NCBI GenBank assembly: GCA_017473105.1
Contig: JAFUNE010000010.1
Location: forward strand, 1 to 64,000
Length of the DNA stretch: 64,000 nucleotides
Source: Bacilli bacterium
GTDB lineage: Bacteria; Bacillota_I; Bacilli_A; RF39; UBA660
Reading direction: 5' to 3'
The notes under the pieces are model-generated. The model saw nothing but the letters and a program-made list of their open reading frames with translations. It did not search any database and had not been told where the DNA came from. The position numbers were made by a program, and so were the translations under genes. Shown here one piece after another: positions 9,133-18,779 of this stretch. Numbering within the stretch: position 1 is the first letter of the stretch; each line of letters opens with the position of its first letter.

Positions 9133-10062
9133 ATGAATACGATTGGTATGATAGAAATAAATAATAAAGAATTAATTGACGATTTTAGTGATTATCTAAA
9201 AATAGATAAAAACTATTCTAAAAACACATTAGAGTCTTATATAAGAGATTTAAGATTCTTTTTAGAATACACAAATAAAGAAGTAATTGATATAACAAAA
9301 AAAGATATAGATAACTATATTTTACATATACTTCCCTTATATAATGAAAGTTCTATTAATAGAATTATCGCAAGTATTAAAAGTTTTTATAAATATTTAT
9401 CTTTATTTAAAGGATATGTAAACATATCAGAAGACGTTGAAAGTTTAAAAAGAAAAAAAACATTACCAAAATATTTAAGTATTGAAGAAGTAGATCAATT
9501 ACTTAATATTAAAATAGAAAATGCTTTTGATTATAGAAATAAAACAATATTAGAACTTTTATATTCAACTGGACTTAGAGCAACAGAACTTGTTAATTTA
9601 GATATAATTAATATAGACACAATGAATATGGTAGTAAATGTATATGGTAAAGGAAATAAAGAAAGAATAGTACCATTATCAAAAATATCAGTTAATTATT
9701 TAGACATGTATATAAATCATTATAGAAGCATGTTATTTGTTAAAAATCAAAAACCAACAGATTCATTATTTTTAAATAATCACGGAAAAAGAATGACAAG
9801 ACAAGGATTATATAAAATAATTGGAGAAATAGCAAAAAAACAAGGTATAGAAAAAGAAATAACACCACACGTATTAAGACATAGTTTTGCAACTCATATG
9901 ATTGAATGTGGAGCAGATATAAGAAGTGTACAAGAATTATTAGGTCATGAAAATATAGTAACCACAGAAATATACACACACTTAGCTAATAATTTTATAC
10001 AAGAAAATTATGATGAATTCTTTAACAGAAGTACACTAGAGGAGGAACCTGAAAATGTTTAA
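9133..10062 (+). CDS. xerD: XerC/XerD-type tyrosine recombinase
   Basis: A 309-residue site-specific recombinase, probably resolving chromosome dimers at dif. The N-terminal SAM-like core-binding domain spans about 10-95. The catalytic set is complete: R149, K173, H246, R249, H272 and nucleophile Y281. It overlaps deoB by 8 bp; the same xerD-deoB (ripX-drm) order occurs in Bacillus, which favours XerD over XerC. The start is uncertain: TATAAT at 9129-9134 overlaps the ATG at 9133 and there is no SD. The ATG at 9151 is an alternative, near-leaderless start. Confidence 0.9.
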   Translation: MNTIGMIEINNKELIDDFSDYLKIDKNYSKNTLESYIRDLRFFLEYTNKEVIDITKKDIDNYILHILPLYNESSINRIIASIKSFYKYLSLFKGYVNISEDVESLKRKKTLPKYLSIEEVDQLLNIKIENAFDYRNKTILELLYSTGLRATELVNLDIINIDTMNMVVNVYGKGNKERIVPLSKISVNYLDMYINHYRSMLFVKNQKPTDSLFLNNHGKRMTRQGLYKIIGEIAKKQGIEKEITPHVLRHSFATHMIECGADIRSVQELLGHENIVTTEIYTHLANNFIQENYDEFFNRSTLEEEPENV

Positions 10063-11218
10063 TAGAGTTTTTCTTTTAGTACTTGATGGACTAGGAGTAG
10101 GAGAAGCAAAAGATGCAAAAAAATATGGAGATTCAGGGTCAAACACGCTACTTCATACAATAGGTAAATCATATAATTTAGACGTTCTTGAAAAATTAGG
10201 ATTAACTAAATTAATTGGATATAAAGAAGAAAATATTAGAGGACTTTATATGAAAGCAAATCCAGTTAATAAATTGAAAGACTCGCTTAACGGCCACTAT
10301 GAATTAATGGGTTGCATATCAAATATAGAATACAAAACATATCCAAATGGATTTCCAATTGAATTAATAGAAGAAATTGAAAAAAGTACACATAGAACAG
10401 TAATTGGAAATATAGCAAGTGATGGAGAAATATTAATTAATCAACTTGGAGATATGCAAATTGAACAAAAAGCAATAATTATCTACACTTCATGCGATTC
10501 AGTATTACAAGTAGCCGCACATGAAGATATTATTCCTGTTGAAGAATTATATAAAATATGTGAAAAAATAAGATTTATTGTAGATAAATATGACTATAAA
10601 ATTGGAAGAATTATAGCAAGACCATTTACAGGAAAAAACGGAAGATTTATAAGAACAGGAAGAAGAAAAGATTTTTCACTAGAACCACCAAGAAATGTAC
10701 TAGATGTATTATATGAAAATCATATACAAACAATATGTATCGGAAAAATTGGAGATATGTTTTCAAATAAAAGTATTTCATATTCAATAAAAACAAAAGA
10801 TAATATTGATACAATGCTTAAAGTAGTAGACTTCGCAAAAGGAGAATTTGAAGGTTTAGTATTTGCGAACTTTAATGATTTTGATTCATTATATGGTCAC
10901 AGAAGAGACAAGGAAGGATACCTAAAGGCACTAGAAGAATTTAATTATTATTTACCAATATTATTGAAAAAATTAAAAAAAGATGATTTATTAATAATAA
11001 CAGCAGATCATGGAAACGATCCAACTCATGAAGGAAGTGACCATACAAGAGAAAAAGTGCCAGTATTAATTTATAATAAAAAAATGAAAACAGGAAAAAT
11101 GCTTGAAGAAAGAAATACATTTGCAGATGTAGGAGCTACTATATTAGATAACTTTAATCTTCAAGATGAAGAAATATTAGGTACAAGTATATTTAAAGAC
11201 ATAAAAAGTGAAAATTAA
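10055..11218 (+). CDS. deoB: Phosphopentomutase
   Basis: A 387-residue alkaline-phosphatase-superfamily enzyme that interconverts ribose-1-phosphate or deoxyribose-1-phosphate with the 5-phosphates in nucleoside salvage. Metal-binding motifs are present: LVLDGLGVGEA near the N-terminus, FNDFDSLYGHRRD in the middle, ITADHGNDP and a closing SDHTREKVP. The length is normal for DeoB. AGGAGG lies inside the end of the recombinase gene, so the two are translationally linked. No purine nucleoside phosphorylase gene follows. Confidence 0.95.
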   Translation: MFNRVFLLVLDGLGVGEAKDAKKYGDSGSNTLLHTIGKSYNLDVLEKLGLTKLIGYKEENIRGLYMKANPVNKLKDSLNGHYELMGCISNIEYKTYPNGFPIELIEEIEKSTHRTVIGNIASDGEILINQLGDMQIEQKAIIIYTSCDSVLQVAAHEDIIPVEELYKICEKIRFIVDKYDYKIGRIIARPFTGKNGRFIRTGRRKDFSLEPPRNVLDVLYENHIQTICIGKIGDMFSNKSISYSIKTKDNIDTMLKVVDFAKGEFEGLVFANFNDFDSLYGHRRDKEGYLKALEEFNYYLPILLKKLKKDDLLIITADHGNDPTHEGSDHTREKVPVLIYNKKMKTGKMLEERNTFADVGATILDNFNLQDEEILGTSIFKDIKSEN

Positions 11219-11234
11219 TTTTTCACTTTTTTTA
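11203..11234 (+). terminator. Intrinsic terminator of xer-deoB
   Basis: AAAAGTGAAAA / TTTTCACTTTT stem with a 4-nt loop and a T run, overlapping the last codons of deoB. Confidence 0.8.
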
Positions 11235-11268
11235 TAAATAAATAATAAAGATATATAAAACACCAAAG

Positions 11269-11297
11269 TTGAATAACTAATTTTAATATGATATAGT
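11269..11297 (+). promoter_or_regulatory. Promoter for the 11341-13634 gene pair
   Basis: TTGAAT (11269-11274), a 17-bp spacer, TATAGT (11292-11297), about 45 bp upstream of the ATG. Confidence 0.6.
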
Positions 11298-11340
11298 TAA
11301 TAAAGATGGTAAATAATTTTAAAAGTAGTGGAGAAGTAAA

Positions 11341-12633
11341 ATGGCAAAAAAAGAAAAGAAAAAAATGGGAAAAATTGAAATAGCGTTTACAATATTTAGT
11401 TTAATATTTCTAATAGGTTTTTCTTGTTTTTATGGATATAGAATGTTTTATTATAAAAATAAATTAGCACCAAAAAACAGTGACGGAAAAGAAATAGTAT
11501 TATTATCAAATAAATTAAAAGAAAATACTGTATCAACAGGAGATGGTTTATATGATGAAAATAGTATTTATGTATATAAAGGAAAAGAAGTAAATAATTA
11601 TATAAAACTATCAAATATGCTATTTAGAATAGTAAAAATAAATAAAGATAACACAATCGAAATAGTACTAGATCAAGAAATAAATAAACTAATGTATGAT
11701 CAAGAAAAACTAGATTATAAAGAATCAGATTTAAATAAGTACTTAAACGATATTTTTTATAATAATATAAAAAATGATTCATTAATTAAAGGTACATATT
11801 GTACTGATAAAATAACTGATGCAAACAAAATCACGTGTAATGAAATAGAAACTGATTACGTTAAACTATTATCTATATCTGACTATTTAAATAGTAAAAA
11901 CAATAATGAAAGTTATTTAAATAACAATCAAAAAACATGGTTAATAAACAATAACGAAGAAAATATTTGGATAGTAAATAACGGAGAACTATCTCTTTCA
12001 AAATCAAGTGAATTACAAAAAGTTAAACCTGTTTTAACACTTGATAATTTAACTGAATTTAATGAAGGAAATGGTTCCATAGAAAATCCATATACAATCA
12101 AAAAAGATGAAAGTTATTTTGCCTCTTACATAAAAATTGATAATGACTTATATAGAGTTTCTAATCAAAAAGAAAATGTATTAAAACTTCAAGCAGAAAA
12201 TATATATAACGAAGGTAATACAAAATATCACTTTTCAAACGAAACAAATATTTACTCAATTGAAGATGGTATAGGTAAATATTTAAATGAAACAATTTAT
12301 AATGAATTATCATATAAAGATATACTTATAGATTGTGAAACATATGTAGGAAATTATACTTCATATGAAGAAGTAATGAAAAATAAAGTAACAAATAAAA
12401 TAGGAATTCAAAGCATAATAGAACCAATGTTTAATGAAGAAAAAAATAACTATTATTTTTCAACGCCATTTGAAAATGAAAATGTATATATTTATAATGA
12501 AGAAATATATCCAGTAAAACCAAATATAATAAGAAACATTAATTTGTCAGTTTGCGTGGATAAAAATAAAATAAAAGATGGTAAAGGCACAAAAGATAAT
12601 CCATATATAATAGAAAGTGAAGTGCAAGAATGA
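11341..12633 (+). CDS. Membrane-anchored surface protein with two DUF6273-like repeats
   Basis: A 430-residue protein. A basic N-terminus and one membrane segment (about 11-33) anchor an extracellular part. Two copies of a pattern seen in Firmicutes surface proteins are present: VKP followed by G-x-G-(S/T)-x-x-NPY-x-I, near residues 225-250 and again at the C-terminus (GKGTKDNPYII). This resembles the DUF6273-type module, though I cannot confirm the family. Its ATGA overlap with the next gene indicates coupled translation with the glycosidase-like protein. Confidence 0.7.
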   Translation: MAKKEKKKMGKIEIAFTIFSLIFLIGFSCFYGYRMFYYKNKLAPKNSDGKEIVLLSNKLKENTVSTGDGLYDENSIYVYKGKEVNNYIKLSNMLFRIVKINKDNTIEIVLDQEINKLMYDQEKLDYKESDLNKYLNDIFYNNIKNDSLIKGTYCTDKITDANKITCNEIETDYVKLLSISDYLNSKNNNESYLNNNQKTWLINNNEENIWIVNNGELSLSKSSELQKVKPVLTLDNLTEFNEGNGSIENPYTIKKDESYFASYIKIDNDLYRVSNQKENVLKLQAENIYNEGNTKYHFSNETNIYSIEDGIGKYLNETIYNELSYKDILIDCETYVGNYTSYEEVMKNKVTNKIGIQSIIEPMFNEEKNNYYFSTPFENENVYIYNEEIYPVKPNIIRNINLSVCVDKNKIKDGKGTKDNPYIIESEVQE

Positions 12634-13634
12634 GAAAAACAACAATTTTATTATTAATACTAGATATACTTGCTCTAATAGGTTTTTTCTGTTTTTATGG
12701 ACCAATTAAAGATATAAGAACATGGTGGATTAATACATCTATGCATACAATGTCTCATAAATATTTTGCATATATCTTTTATACAGAAGACATGATTAAA
12801 GAAACAATGAATCAAAATTATTATATACCTCTAACTGAAGAAGTAGATTTAGATAGTATAGTAATAGATACTTCACCAAAACATACATACGAAAATGAAT
12901 ATGATGAACAAATATTAATAAGAGATGAAGGAAATGATGACTATAAATTAATAAATGTTAAAGTAGGTAAGTATGATGCATTTTTAGTAGCAATATATGA
13001 TCCATCTAAAATAAGTGTTGTAACAAAAGAAAAATTAGGAACAGGTGCATATGGAGAAAATATGGTATCCATGAGCAAGAGAACTAATTCAAAAGTATGT
13101 ATAAATGGAGGAAGATTTAAGCAAGATTCACAAGGTTTATCTTCTGATTTTCCAGTTGGATACGTAATAAAAAATGGTGAAATAGTTTGGTCAACAAATT
13201 CAAAAAGAAAAGGCGAACTAATCGGATTTAATAAAGATAATAAATTAGTTCTAACAAAAGCAACTGGTACTGAAGCACTAGATATAGGAATAAGAGATGC
13301 AGTTGAATTTGGGCCATATTTAATAATCAATGGAAAACCGATGGAAACAGTTGGAAATGGTGGCTCAGGAAATGCACCAAGAGTAGCAATAGCTCAAAGA
13401 AAAGACGGAATAGTACTTTTCCTAGTAACAAATACAAAATACGTATATAGTGGTCCGAACTTTACAGAAATGATAGAACTATTACAAAAATATGGAGCAT
13501 ATAATGCAGCTAACTTGGATGGAGGCTCTTCAGCAACACTTGTAATAGAAAATAAATTGATAAATACACCAAGAGACCTAAAAACAGGAGTTATAAGTCC
13601 AAGAGGAACTGTATCAGGCTTTTGTTTAAAATAA
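12630..13634 (+). CDS. Phosphodiester glycosidase family (NAGPA-like) exported protein
   Basis: A 334-residue protein with an N-terminal membrane anchor or signal (about 5-24), then the NAGPA-like domain from about 110. Family features visible: VCINGGRF, the FGPYLIINGK segment, GNAPRVAIAQR and the closing AANLDGGSSATL with NTP-(R) and RG. Members remove sugar phosphodiester caps or act on wall and exopolysaccharide material; here it likely works outside the membrane. It overlaps the preceding surface protein by 4 bp. Confidence 0.85.
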   Translation: MRKTTILLLILDILALIGFFCFYGPIKDIRTWWINTSMHTMSHKYFAYIFYTEDMIKETMNQNYYIPLTEEVDLDSIVIDTSPKHTYENEYDEQILIRDEGNDDYKLINVKVGKYDAFLVAIYDPSKISVVTKEKLGTGAYGENMVSMSKRTNSKVCINGGRFKQDSQGLSSDFPVGYVIKNGEIVWSTNSKRKGELIGFNKDNKLVLTKATGTEALDIGIRDAVEFGPYLIINGKPMETVGNGGSGNAPRVAIAQRKDGIVLFLVTNTKYVYSGPNFTEMIELLQKYGAYNAANLDGGSSATLVIENKLINTPRDLKTGVISPRGTVSGFCLK

Positions 13635-13656
13635 AACACTAGAAATAGTGTTTTTC
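13632..13656 (+). terminator. Intrinsic terminator
   Basis: AAAACACTA-GAAA-TAGTGTTTTT stem-loop directly after the glycosidase stop codon. Confidence 0.85.
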
Positions 13657-13710
13657 TATTTAAAAAGATGAAAAAATATGTTATAATCTATTGCGATTGG
13701 GGATGATGAT

Positions 13711-14553
13711 ATGCATGAATTTATTCATATAATAATTCACACATTAGAACATGGTTTACATATATTACCATTTTTATATTTAGCATTTTTATTAATAGAA
13801 TATATAGAACACAAATTAAGCAAAAAAAACTTAAAATTAATAAAAAATTCAGGTAAATACTCACCATTAATAGGAAGTGCACTTGGATTATTACCACAAT
13901 GTGGTTTCGGAGTAATCGTAACAAACTTATATATTACAAGAATAGTTTCGCTAGGAACATTAATTGCAATTTATTTATCCACAAGTGATGAAATGTTAGC
14001 AATATTAATTACTCAAAAAGCACCACTAATAGAAATAGTAAAAATACTAGGAACAAAATTCATAATCGGAGTATTTTGTGGATTTATGGTAGATTTTATT
14101 TTTAGAAAGAAAAATAATACAAATATAGATTGTGAAATATGTGAAGAAGAACATTGTCACTGTAGTAAAAAGAATATATTATTATCAAGCTTAATACATA
14201 CATTAAAAACATTACTATTTATATTACTAGTATCATTCGTACTAAATATAATAATTGAATTTTATGGAAATTCAGTAGTAGATAAAATATTTATGAAAAA
14301 TAGTATATTTAGTCCACTTGTTTCATCACTAATAGGATTAATTCCAAATTGTGCATCAAGTATCGTATTAACAGAATTATATTTAAAAGGAGTATTATCA
14401 TTTGGAACGCTAATCGCAGGAGTATTAACCGGAAGTGGAGTAGCAATGCTAGTATTATTTAAAACAAATAAAAATATGAAAGAAAATATATTTATATTAT
14501 CTCTTTTATACTTAATAGGTGTAGTAAGTGGAATAATAATAAATATATTATAG
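13711..14553 (+). CDS. ArsP_2-type putative heavy-metal (Mn/As) exporter, 10-TM family
   Basis: A 280-residue polytopic membrane protein. It has two halves, each with a conserved helix motif: LLPQCGFG (60-67) and LIPNCASS (about 207-214). Between them is a Cys/His-rich loop CEICEEEHCHC (about 140-150) likely to bind metal. This matches the putative manganese transporter / arsenic efflux family (ArsP_2, DUF2899). A second metal exporter, mntP, lies 2.3 kb downstream. Substrate is inferred. Confidence 0.8.
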   Translation: MHEFIHIIIHTLEHGLHILPFLYLAFLLIEYIEHKLSKKNLKLIKNSGKYSPLIGSALGLLPQCGFGVIVTNLYITRIVSLGTLIAIYLSTSDEMLAILITQKAPLIEIVKILGTKFIIGVFCGFMVDFIFRKKNNTNIDCEICEEEHCHCSKKNILLSSLIHTLKTLLFILLVSFVLNIIIEFYGNSVVDKIFMKNSIFSPLVSSLIGLIPNCASSIVLTELYLKGVLSFGTLIAGVLTGSGVAMLVLFKTNKNMKENIFILSLLYLIGVVSGIIINIL

Positions 14554-14560
14554 GTAATTT

Positions 14561-15739
14561 ATGAAAATAAATGATATATACGAAGTTATAATAGATAGTG
14601 TAGATATTAACGGAAATGGAGTAACTAGAATAAATAATATAGTTACTTTTATACCAAATGCACTAGAAAATGAAAAATTAAAAATCAAAATAACAGAAAT
14701 AGAAAAACATTTTGCATACGCAGAAATATTAGAAATAATAAATAGTTCAAACCTTAGAAATGAAGTTAAATGCCCATATTACAATAAATGTGGAGGATGT
14801 AATTTCTTACATACAAGTTATGAAAATGAAATAAATGTTAAATTAAGTAACTTAGAAAGACTATTTAATAGAAAAATAAATTATATTTCAAACGAAGACA
14901 TAAATAATTACAGAAATAAAGTTACATTACATGTTTTAGAAGGCAAAATAGGCTATTTTAACAACAAAACACATGATTTATGTGAAATTGATAATTGTTT
15001 ATTATTAAATCCAAAAATAAACCTAAAAATACATGATTTAAATAATTATGATTTAAATGGTATAGAAGAAATAATGATAAGATGTATCAATAATAAAATA
15101 ATGATTAACATTAAAGGAAAAAATATTAATAAAAACATAAAATCAATAGAATGTGATTCACTATATATAAATGATGAATTTATTTCAGGCGAAAAATATT
15201 TAATAGATGAAATAAATAATTTAAAATTCTCTATATATCCAAACTCATTTTATCAAGTAAACAAAGAAGTAATGACTAATATTTATAATAAAGCAAAAGA
15301 ATATGCAGGATTAGGTAATAATTTAATAGATTTATATTGTGGAACAGGTACAATCGGACTTTGGTTAAAAGATAATTTTAAAAATATAACAGGAATAGAA
15401 ATAAATAATTCATCTATAAAAAACGCAAATATTAATAAAGAATTAAATAATGCAAAAAATATTAATTTCAAATTAGGAGACGCATCTATAATAAATAAAT
15501 ATATTAATAATATAGATACAATACTAGTAGATCCACCAAGAGCAGGACTTTCTAAAAGTGTCATAAATACATTAAATAATTCTAAATCAAATAAAATAGT
15601 TTACATCTCATGTAATCCAAAAACACTAAAAAGAGATATAGATAAACTAGATAACTACAATATTATAGAAATAAGCGCATGTAATATGTTTCCAAGAACA
15701 AAACATATAGAATGTGTATGTCTATTAGAAAGAATATAA
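14561..15739 (+). CDS. rlmD: 23S rRNA (uracil-5-)-methyltransferase, RlmD/RlmCD family
   Basis: A 392-residue TrmA/RumA-type enzyme making m5U in 23S rRNA from SAM. Domains: N-terminal TRAM (1-58); [4Fe-4S] site C71, C77, C80 and a later Cys in NCLLLN; C-terminal Rossmann domain with LYCGTGTIGLWL, DPPRAGLSKSV and catalytic YISCNPKTL. The FPRTKHIECVCLLER ending is typical. In Bacilli one enzyme often modifies both U747 and U1939 (RlmCD); which site applies cannot be told here. Eight bp after the permease gene, so probably one operon. Confidence 0.93.
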   Translation: MKINDIYEVIIDSVDINGNGVTRINNIVTFIPNALENEKLKIKITEIEKHFAYAEILEIINSSNLRNEVKCPYYNKCGGCNFLHTSYENEINVKLSNLERLFNRKINYISNEDINNYRNKVTLHVLEGKIGYFNNKTHDLCEIDNCLLLNPKINLKIHDLNNYDLNGIEEIMIRCINNKIMINIKGKNINKNIKSIECDSLYINDEFISGEKYLIDEINNLKFSIYPNSFYQVNKEVMTNIYNKAKEYAGLGNNLIDLYCGTGTIGLWLKDNFKNITGIEINNSSIKNANINKELNNAKNINFKLGDASIINKYINNIDTILVDPPRAGLSKSVINTLNNSKSNKIVYISCNPKTLKRDIDKLDNYNIIEISACNMFPRTKHIECVCLLERI

Positions 15740-15740
15740 G

Positions 15741-16007
15741 ATGAAATACATAATATATTATTTAATTATAATAAATATAATAACACTAATAATATTTGGA
15801 ATAGATAAACTAAAAGCAATAAAAGAAAAGAGTAGAGTAAGAAACACAACATTATTCGGCTTAGCAATATTAGGAGGTTCTATAGGAGCACTAATAGGAA
15901 TGCACATATTTCATCACAAAACAAAAACATGGTATTATATATATGGAATACCATTAATATTAATAATACAAATATATACAATATATAAAATAAAATATAT
16001 GATCTAA
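15741..16007 (+). CDS. DUF1294 family small membrane protein
   Basis: An 88-residue protein with an N-terminal helix (about 2-20), the family signature FGIDKLKA, then R-(N)-T-LF-GLAILGGSIGALIGMHIFHHKT, and a last helix at 65-83. DUF1294 proteins are of unknown function. The ATG follows the rlmD stop by one base (TAAGATG), indicating translational coupling. Confidence 0.88.
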   Translation: MKYIIYYLIIINIITLIIFGIDKLKAIKEKSRVRNTTLFGLAILGGSIGALIGMHIFHHKTKTWYYIYGIPLILIIQIYTIYKIKYMI

Positions 16008-16026
16008 ATCATATATTTTTTATTTA
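15990..16026. terminator. Bidirectional intrinsic terminator
   Basis: AAAATATATGAT-CTAA-ATCATATATTTT, a perfect 12-bp stem overlapping the last codons of the DUF1294 gene and ending at the convergent gene's stop. Confidence 0.85.
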
Positions 16027-16778
16027 TTTACAAATCCATTAATATCTCTTGCTAATGATAAAACCATAGTATTATCAACAGCATCTGTTTTTTGAGATAA
16101 AATAGTATCAATTTCAGGATTATGTTTAACATTAGCTCTAACACTTGCTTTAATAATATCTCTTAAATCTTTTAAATTATACTTAATATCATTAATTGGT
16201 TCAAAAGTAATACATTCTAATCCCTCAGTTGCAAATAAGCCAAAATTTGGACACATAGAATTTAGAATAAATTTAATATTCTCGACATCTAAATTACTTT
16301 CTTTTAATTTGTTGATTAATTCTTTAATTGTTTTCATTTGCAAAACTTGCTCACCCTTACTACGATTAAAATCTAAGGAACTAAACAAACTCAATAATTG
16401 TGAATTCTCATAAAAACTTTTATAAAGAATTTTAAGTAAATTAGCTCTAGGATTTCTATAATACATGCGTCTTCTTTTTTCAACATTAAATTTATATCCA
16501 TCTCTATATACAGTACTAGAATGACCAACATCATACTTAACAGAATTATCGCCAACAAGACAATGAATAATACATTCTTCATCAGTAAATACACAAGGAT
16601 TCTCAACAAAATCATTTGATGCTAAAACAAAATTACTATAATCTTTTAAATAACTAATTAATTCTCCATATTTATCCTCATCAGTAACAACAAGCTTACT
16701 TGTATAAATAATATCAGAATCATTTTCATCTGCTAACCAAATTAAATTATTTTCATTACATTCTACTTTTTCCTTCAT
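16020..16778 (-). CDS. Unrecognised soluble protein
   Basis: A 252-residue protein with a strong AGGAGGATA SD. It has a mixed alpha/beta N-terminal half, an Arg-rich stretch near residues 98-112 and a helical C-terminal half. No signal peptide, membrane segment or known motif. It does not carry the LxLK tail (ends GFVNK). Isolated between two terminators. Confidence 0.8.
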   Translation of the reverse strand: MKEKVECNENNLIWLADENDSDIIYTSKLVVTDEDKYGELISYLKDYSNFVLASNDFVENPCVFTDEECIIHCLVGDNSVKYDVGHSSTVYRDGYKFNVEKRRRMYYRNPRANLLKILYKSFYENSQLLSLFSSLDFNRSKGEQVLQMKTIKELINKLKESNLDVENIKFILNSMCPNFGLFATEGLECITFEPINDIKYNLKDLRDIIKASVRANVKHNPEIDTILSQKTDAVDNTMVLSLARDINGFVNK

Positions 16779-16854
16779 GTTATCCTCCTAAGTTTTAATA
16801 TTTATTATAACATTTCTTTATTTATAAAAAAAGCATTTTAAAAAAATAAAATCA

Positions 16855-16860
16855 TATAAT
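16855..16860 (+). promoter_or_regulatory. -10 box giving a leaderless mntP transcript
   Basis: A perfect TATAAT ends 5 nt before the mntP ATG; a start site about 7 nt downstream would fall at or next to the ATG. No good -35 is seen at 17 bp. Confidence 0.45.
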
Positions 16861-16865
16861 TTAAT

Positions 16866-17420
16866 ATGAATATAATAGAAATAATAATATCAAGTATTGC
16901 TCTTGCAAGTGACGCCTTTGCAATATCCATATCAAAAGGAATAGCACTTAATAAAGTAAAAATTAAAAACTGTATAAAAATAGCTCTATGGTTTTCAATA
17001 TTCCAAGGATTAATGCCTACATTAGGTTATATAACAACAACATTTTTCACAAATATTTCTTTTACATATGATTACATAATATCATTTATATTACTATTAT
17101 ATATAGGAACTAAAATGTTATATGATACACTAAAAAATAAAAATGAAATAAACAATTCATTAAGTTTTACTGAAATGCTAATGTTTTCAATAGCAACAAG
17201 TATAGATGCTTTATCATTTGGAATAGCATACAAATTAGCATATAATAGCCATAATGCATTAATTTGTTTTATAACAATTTCTATTATCACATTCATTTTA
17301 ACTTTTATCGGAGTACTACTAGGTACGAAATTAGGCAATAAATATGAAAAAAAATCAAAAATAATTGGAGGAATTATCTTAATACTATTATCATTTAATA
17401 TATTACTAGATCACATATAA
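16866..17420 (+). CDS. mntP: Manganese efflux pump MntP
   Basis: A 184-residue protein with six membrane helices arranged as two inverted halves, each carrying the acidic signature: ALASDAFAISISKG (about 12-25) and ATSIDALSFGIA (about 110-121). It exports Mn(II). No SD is present and TATAAT lies at 16855-16860, five bases before the ATG, so the message would be leaderless. No yybP-ykoY-type riboswitch can be fitted in the 88-bp gap. Confidence 0.9.
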   Translation: MNIIEIIISSIALASDAFAISISKGIALNKVKIKNCIKIALWFSIFQGLMPTLGYITTTFFTNISFTYDYIISFILLLYIGTKMLYDTLKNKNEINNSLSFTEMLMFSIATSIDALSFGIAYKLAYNSHNALICFITISIITFILTFIGVLLGTKLGNKYEKKSKIIGGIILILLSFNILLDHI

Positions 17421-17444
17421 AAAGAGTCTAAACGACTCTTTTTA
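17417..17444. terminator. Bidirectional intrinsic terminator
   Basis: AAAAGAGTC-TAAAC-GACTCTTTTT between convergent mntP and the NlpC/P60 gene. Confidence 0.85.
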
Positions 17445-18770
17445 CCACATACTAGTTAAATTTCCATCTTCTATATAATATTTATCCATTAAAACTAAAT
17501 CAGGTAAAACATTTTGTATTTCTTTATAACCATATTTAGTAATTTGAACTGCCATTACATTTTCTTCTTTTTTAGTAAGCGAAGTAGGTGCATCATTCCA
17601 TAAAGCTTGAGCTATATAAAACCAGTCTTCATCTATACCAATAATCATACCAATATGACCACCAGAATGTTCACTATGTACTAAATCTCCAACTTTGATT
17701 TTACCACTATTAATAATTTCATCATTAAATTTAACTACATCGCCATAATCAGTTAAATCAAGTTTATTTGAAAAACCAGCACCAACGTCTTTTACATCAA
17801 ATCCTGCATTTAATAATGCCCAAGAAACATAACCACTACAATCAAGACCATTATCAATATATCTTTTACCAGGATTACAGTAAAGTGGACATCCCCATGT
17901 TTCAGGACCAGTTTTACCTCCAGTTATATTTGAATACCTGCTTTCATGCAAATATAATCCTTCATGATAATAACGTCCCTCACCATCTACATTATTAGTA
18001 GTTTGTCTTCCATTTTCATAAAAATAACTTAATTTATAAGGGAACTCAAGAACAAGGAATCTAGCAGCTTCTACAGCTCCAGCACGAGTCTTATATCCTG
18101 CATCATTAATTCTATCTTTAAGTATCTCATCAAGTAAATCATTATCTTCTTTACTATATGTATCACACTCAAGTTCATTTTTACTAAAATCATAATCATT
18201 TCTAGGGTAATCAGATGTAATTAAATCGCTAACAATTACATTTACTGAATGCGAAATATCTTTATATGATACAGTTAATTTACTTTTTCCAGTTTTAAGC
18301 CCTTTAATATTACCAGTTTTATCAAAAGAAATGATTTCTTCATTTTCAATCTCAAACTTTAACTTTTTATTTTTACCAATCAAATGATCAAAATAATTAT
18401 ATTTACCATTATTAGCAATATAAATATTCTTTTTATTTTTTACTTTTAAATCATAAATTTTGTTTTTAGTAATATTTTTAATTTTTTCATCATACTTTAT
18501 ATATATATTATTAATACCATCTTTATAATTTAATATGCATTTTTTATCTTTAGCTAAAATCCATTTATCATCTAAAGTAGGGGAGCCACTAGAAATAATA
18601 CAGCTAACATCTTTTCTATTGAATAATATTTCTATATTATTTTCATTAAAAACTAACTCTTTTACTTTAAATCTGAATAAAAAACGGATAACTAAAATAA
18701 CAATGATTAATAATAACAATTTAAAGAGTTTCAATTTGAAACTCTTCTTTAAAACATATTTTTTCTTCAT
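17442..18770 (-). CDS. Membrane-anchored NlpC/P60 peptidoglycan hydrolase with Ig-like domain (copy 2)
   Basis: A 442-residue protein: membrane anchor (about 13-32), a Big_2-like Ig domain with GNIKGLKTGKSKLTVSY (about 110-183), then an NlpC/P60-type cysteine peptidase with GLDCSGYVSW (C311) and GGHIGMI (H372). It likely cuts wall peptides outside the cell. It is a tandem paralogue of the next gene (18780-20189), starting 10 bp after it with AGGAGGATA. Its Ig domain is shorter and more diverged than the paralogue's. Confidence 0.85.
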   Translation of the reverse strand: MKKKYVLKKSFKLKLFKLLLLIIVILVIRFLFRFKVKELVFNENNIEILFNRKDVSCIISSGSPTLDDKWILAKDKKCILNYKDGINNIYIKYDEKIKNITKNKIYDLKVKNKKNIYIANNGKYNYFDHLIGKNKKLKFEIENEEIISFDKTGNIKGLKTGKSKLTVSYKDISHSVNVIVSDLITSDYPRNDYDFSKNELECDTYSKEDNDLLDEILKDRINDAGYKTRAGAVEAARFLVLEFPYKLSYFYENGRQTTNNVDGEGRYYHEGLYLHESRYSNITGGKTGPETWGCPLYCNPGKRYIDNGLDCSGYVSWALLNAGFDVKDVGAGFSNKLDLTDYGDVVKFNDEIINSGKIKVGDLVHSEHSGGHIGMIIGIDEDWFYIAQALWNDAPTSLTKKEENVMAVQITKYGYKEIQNVLPDLVLMDKYYIEDGNLTSMW

Positions 18771-18779
18771 TATCCTCCT

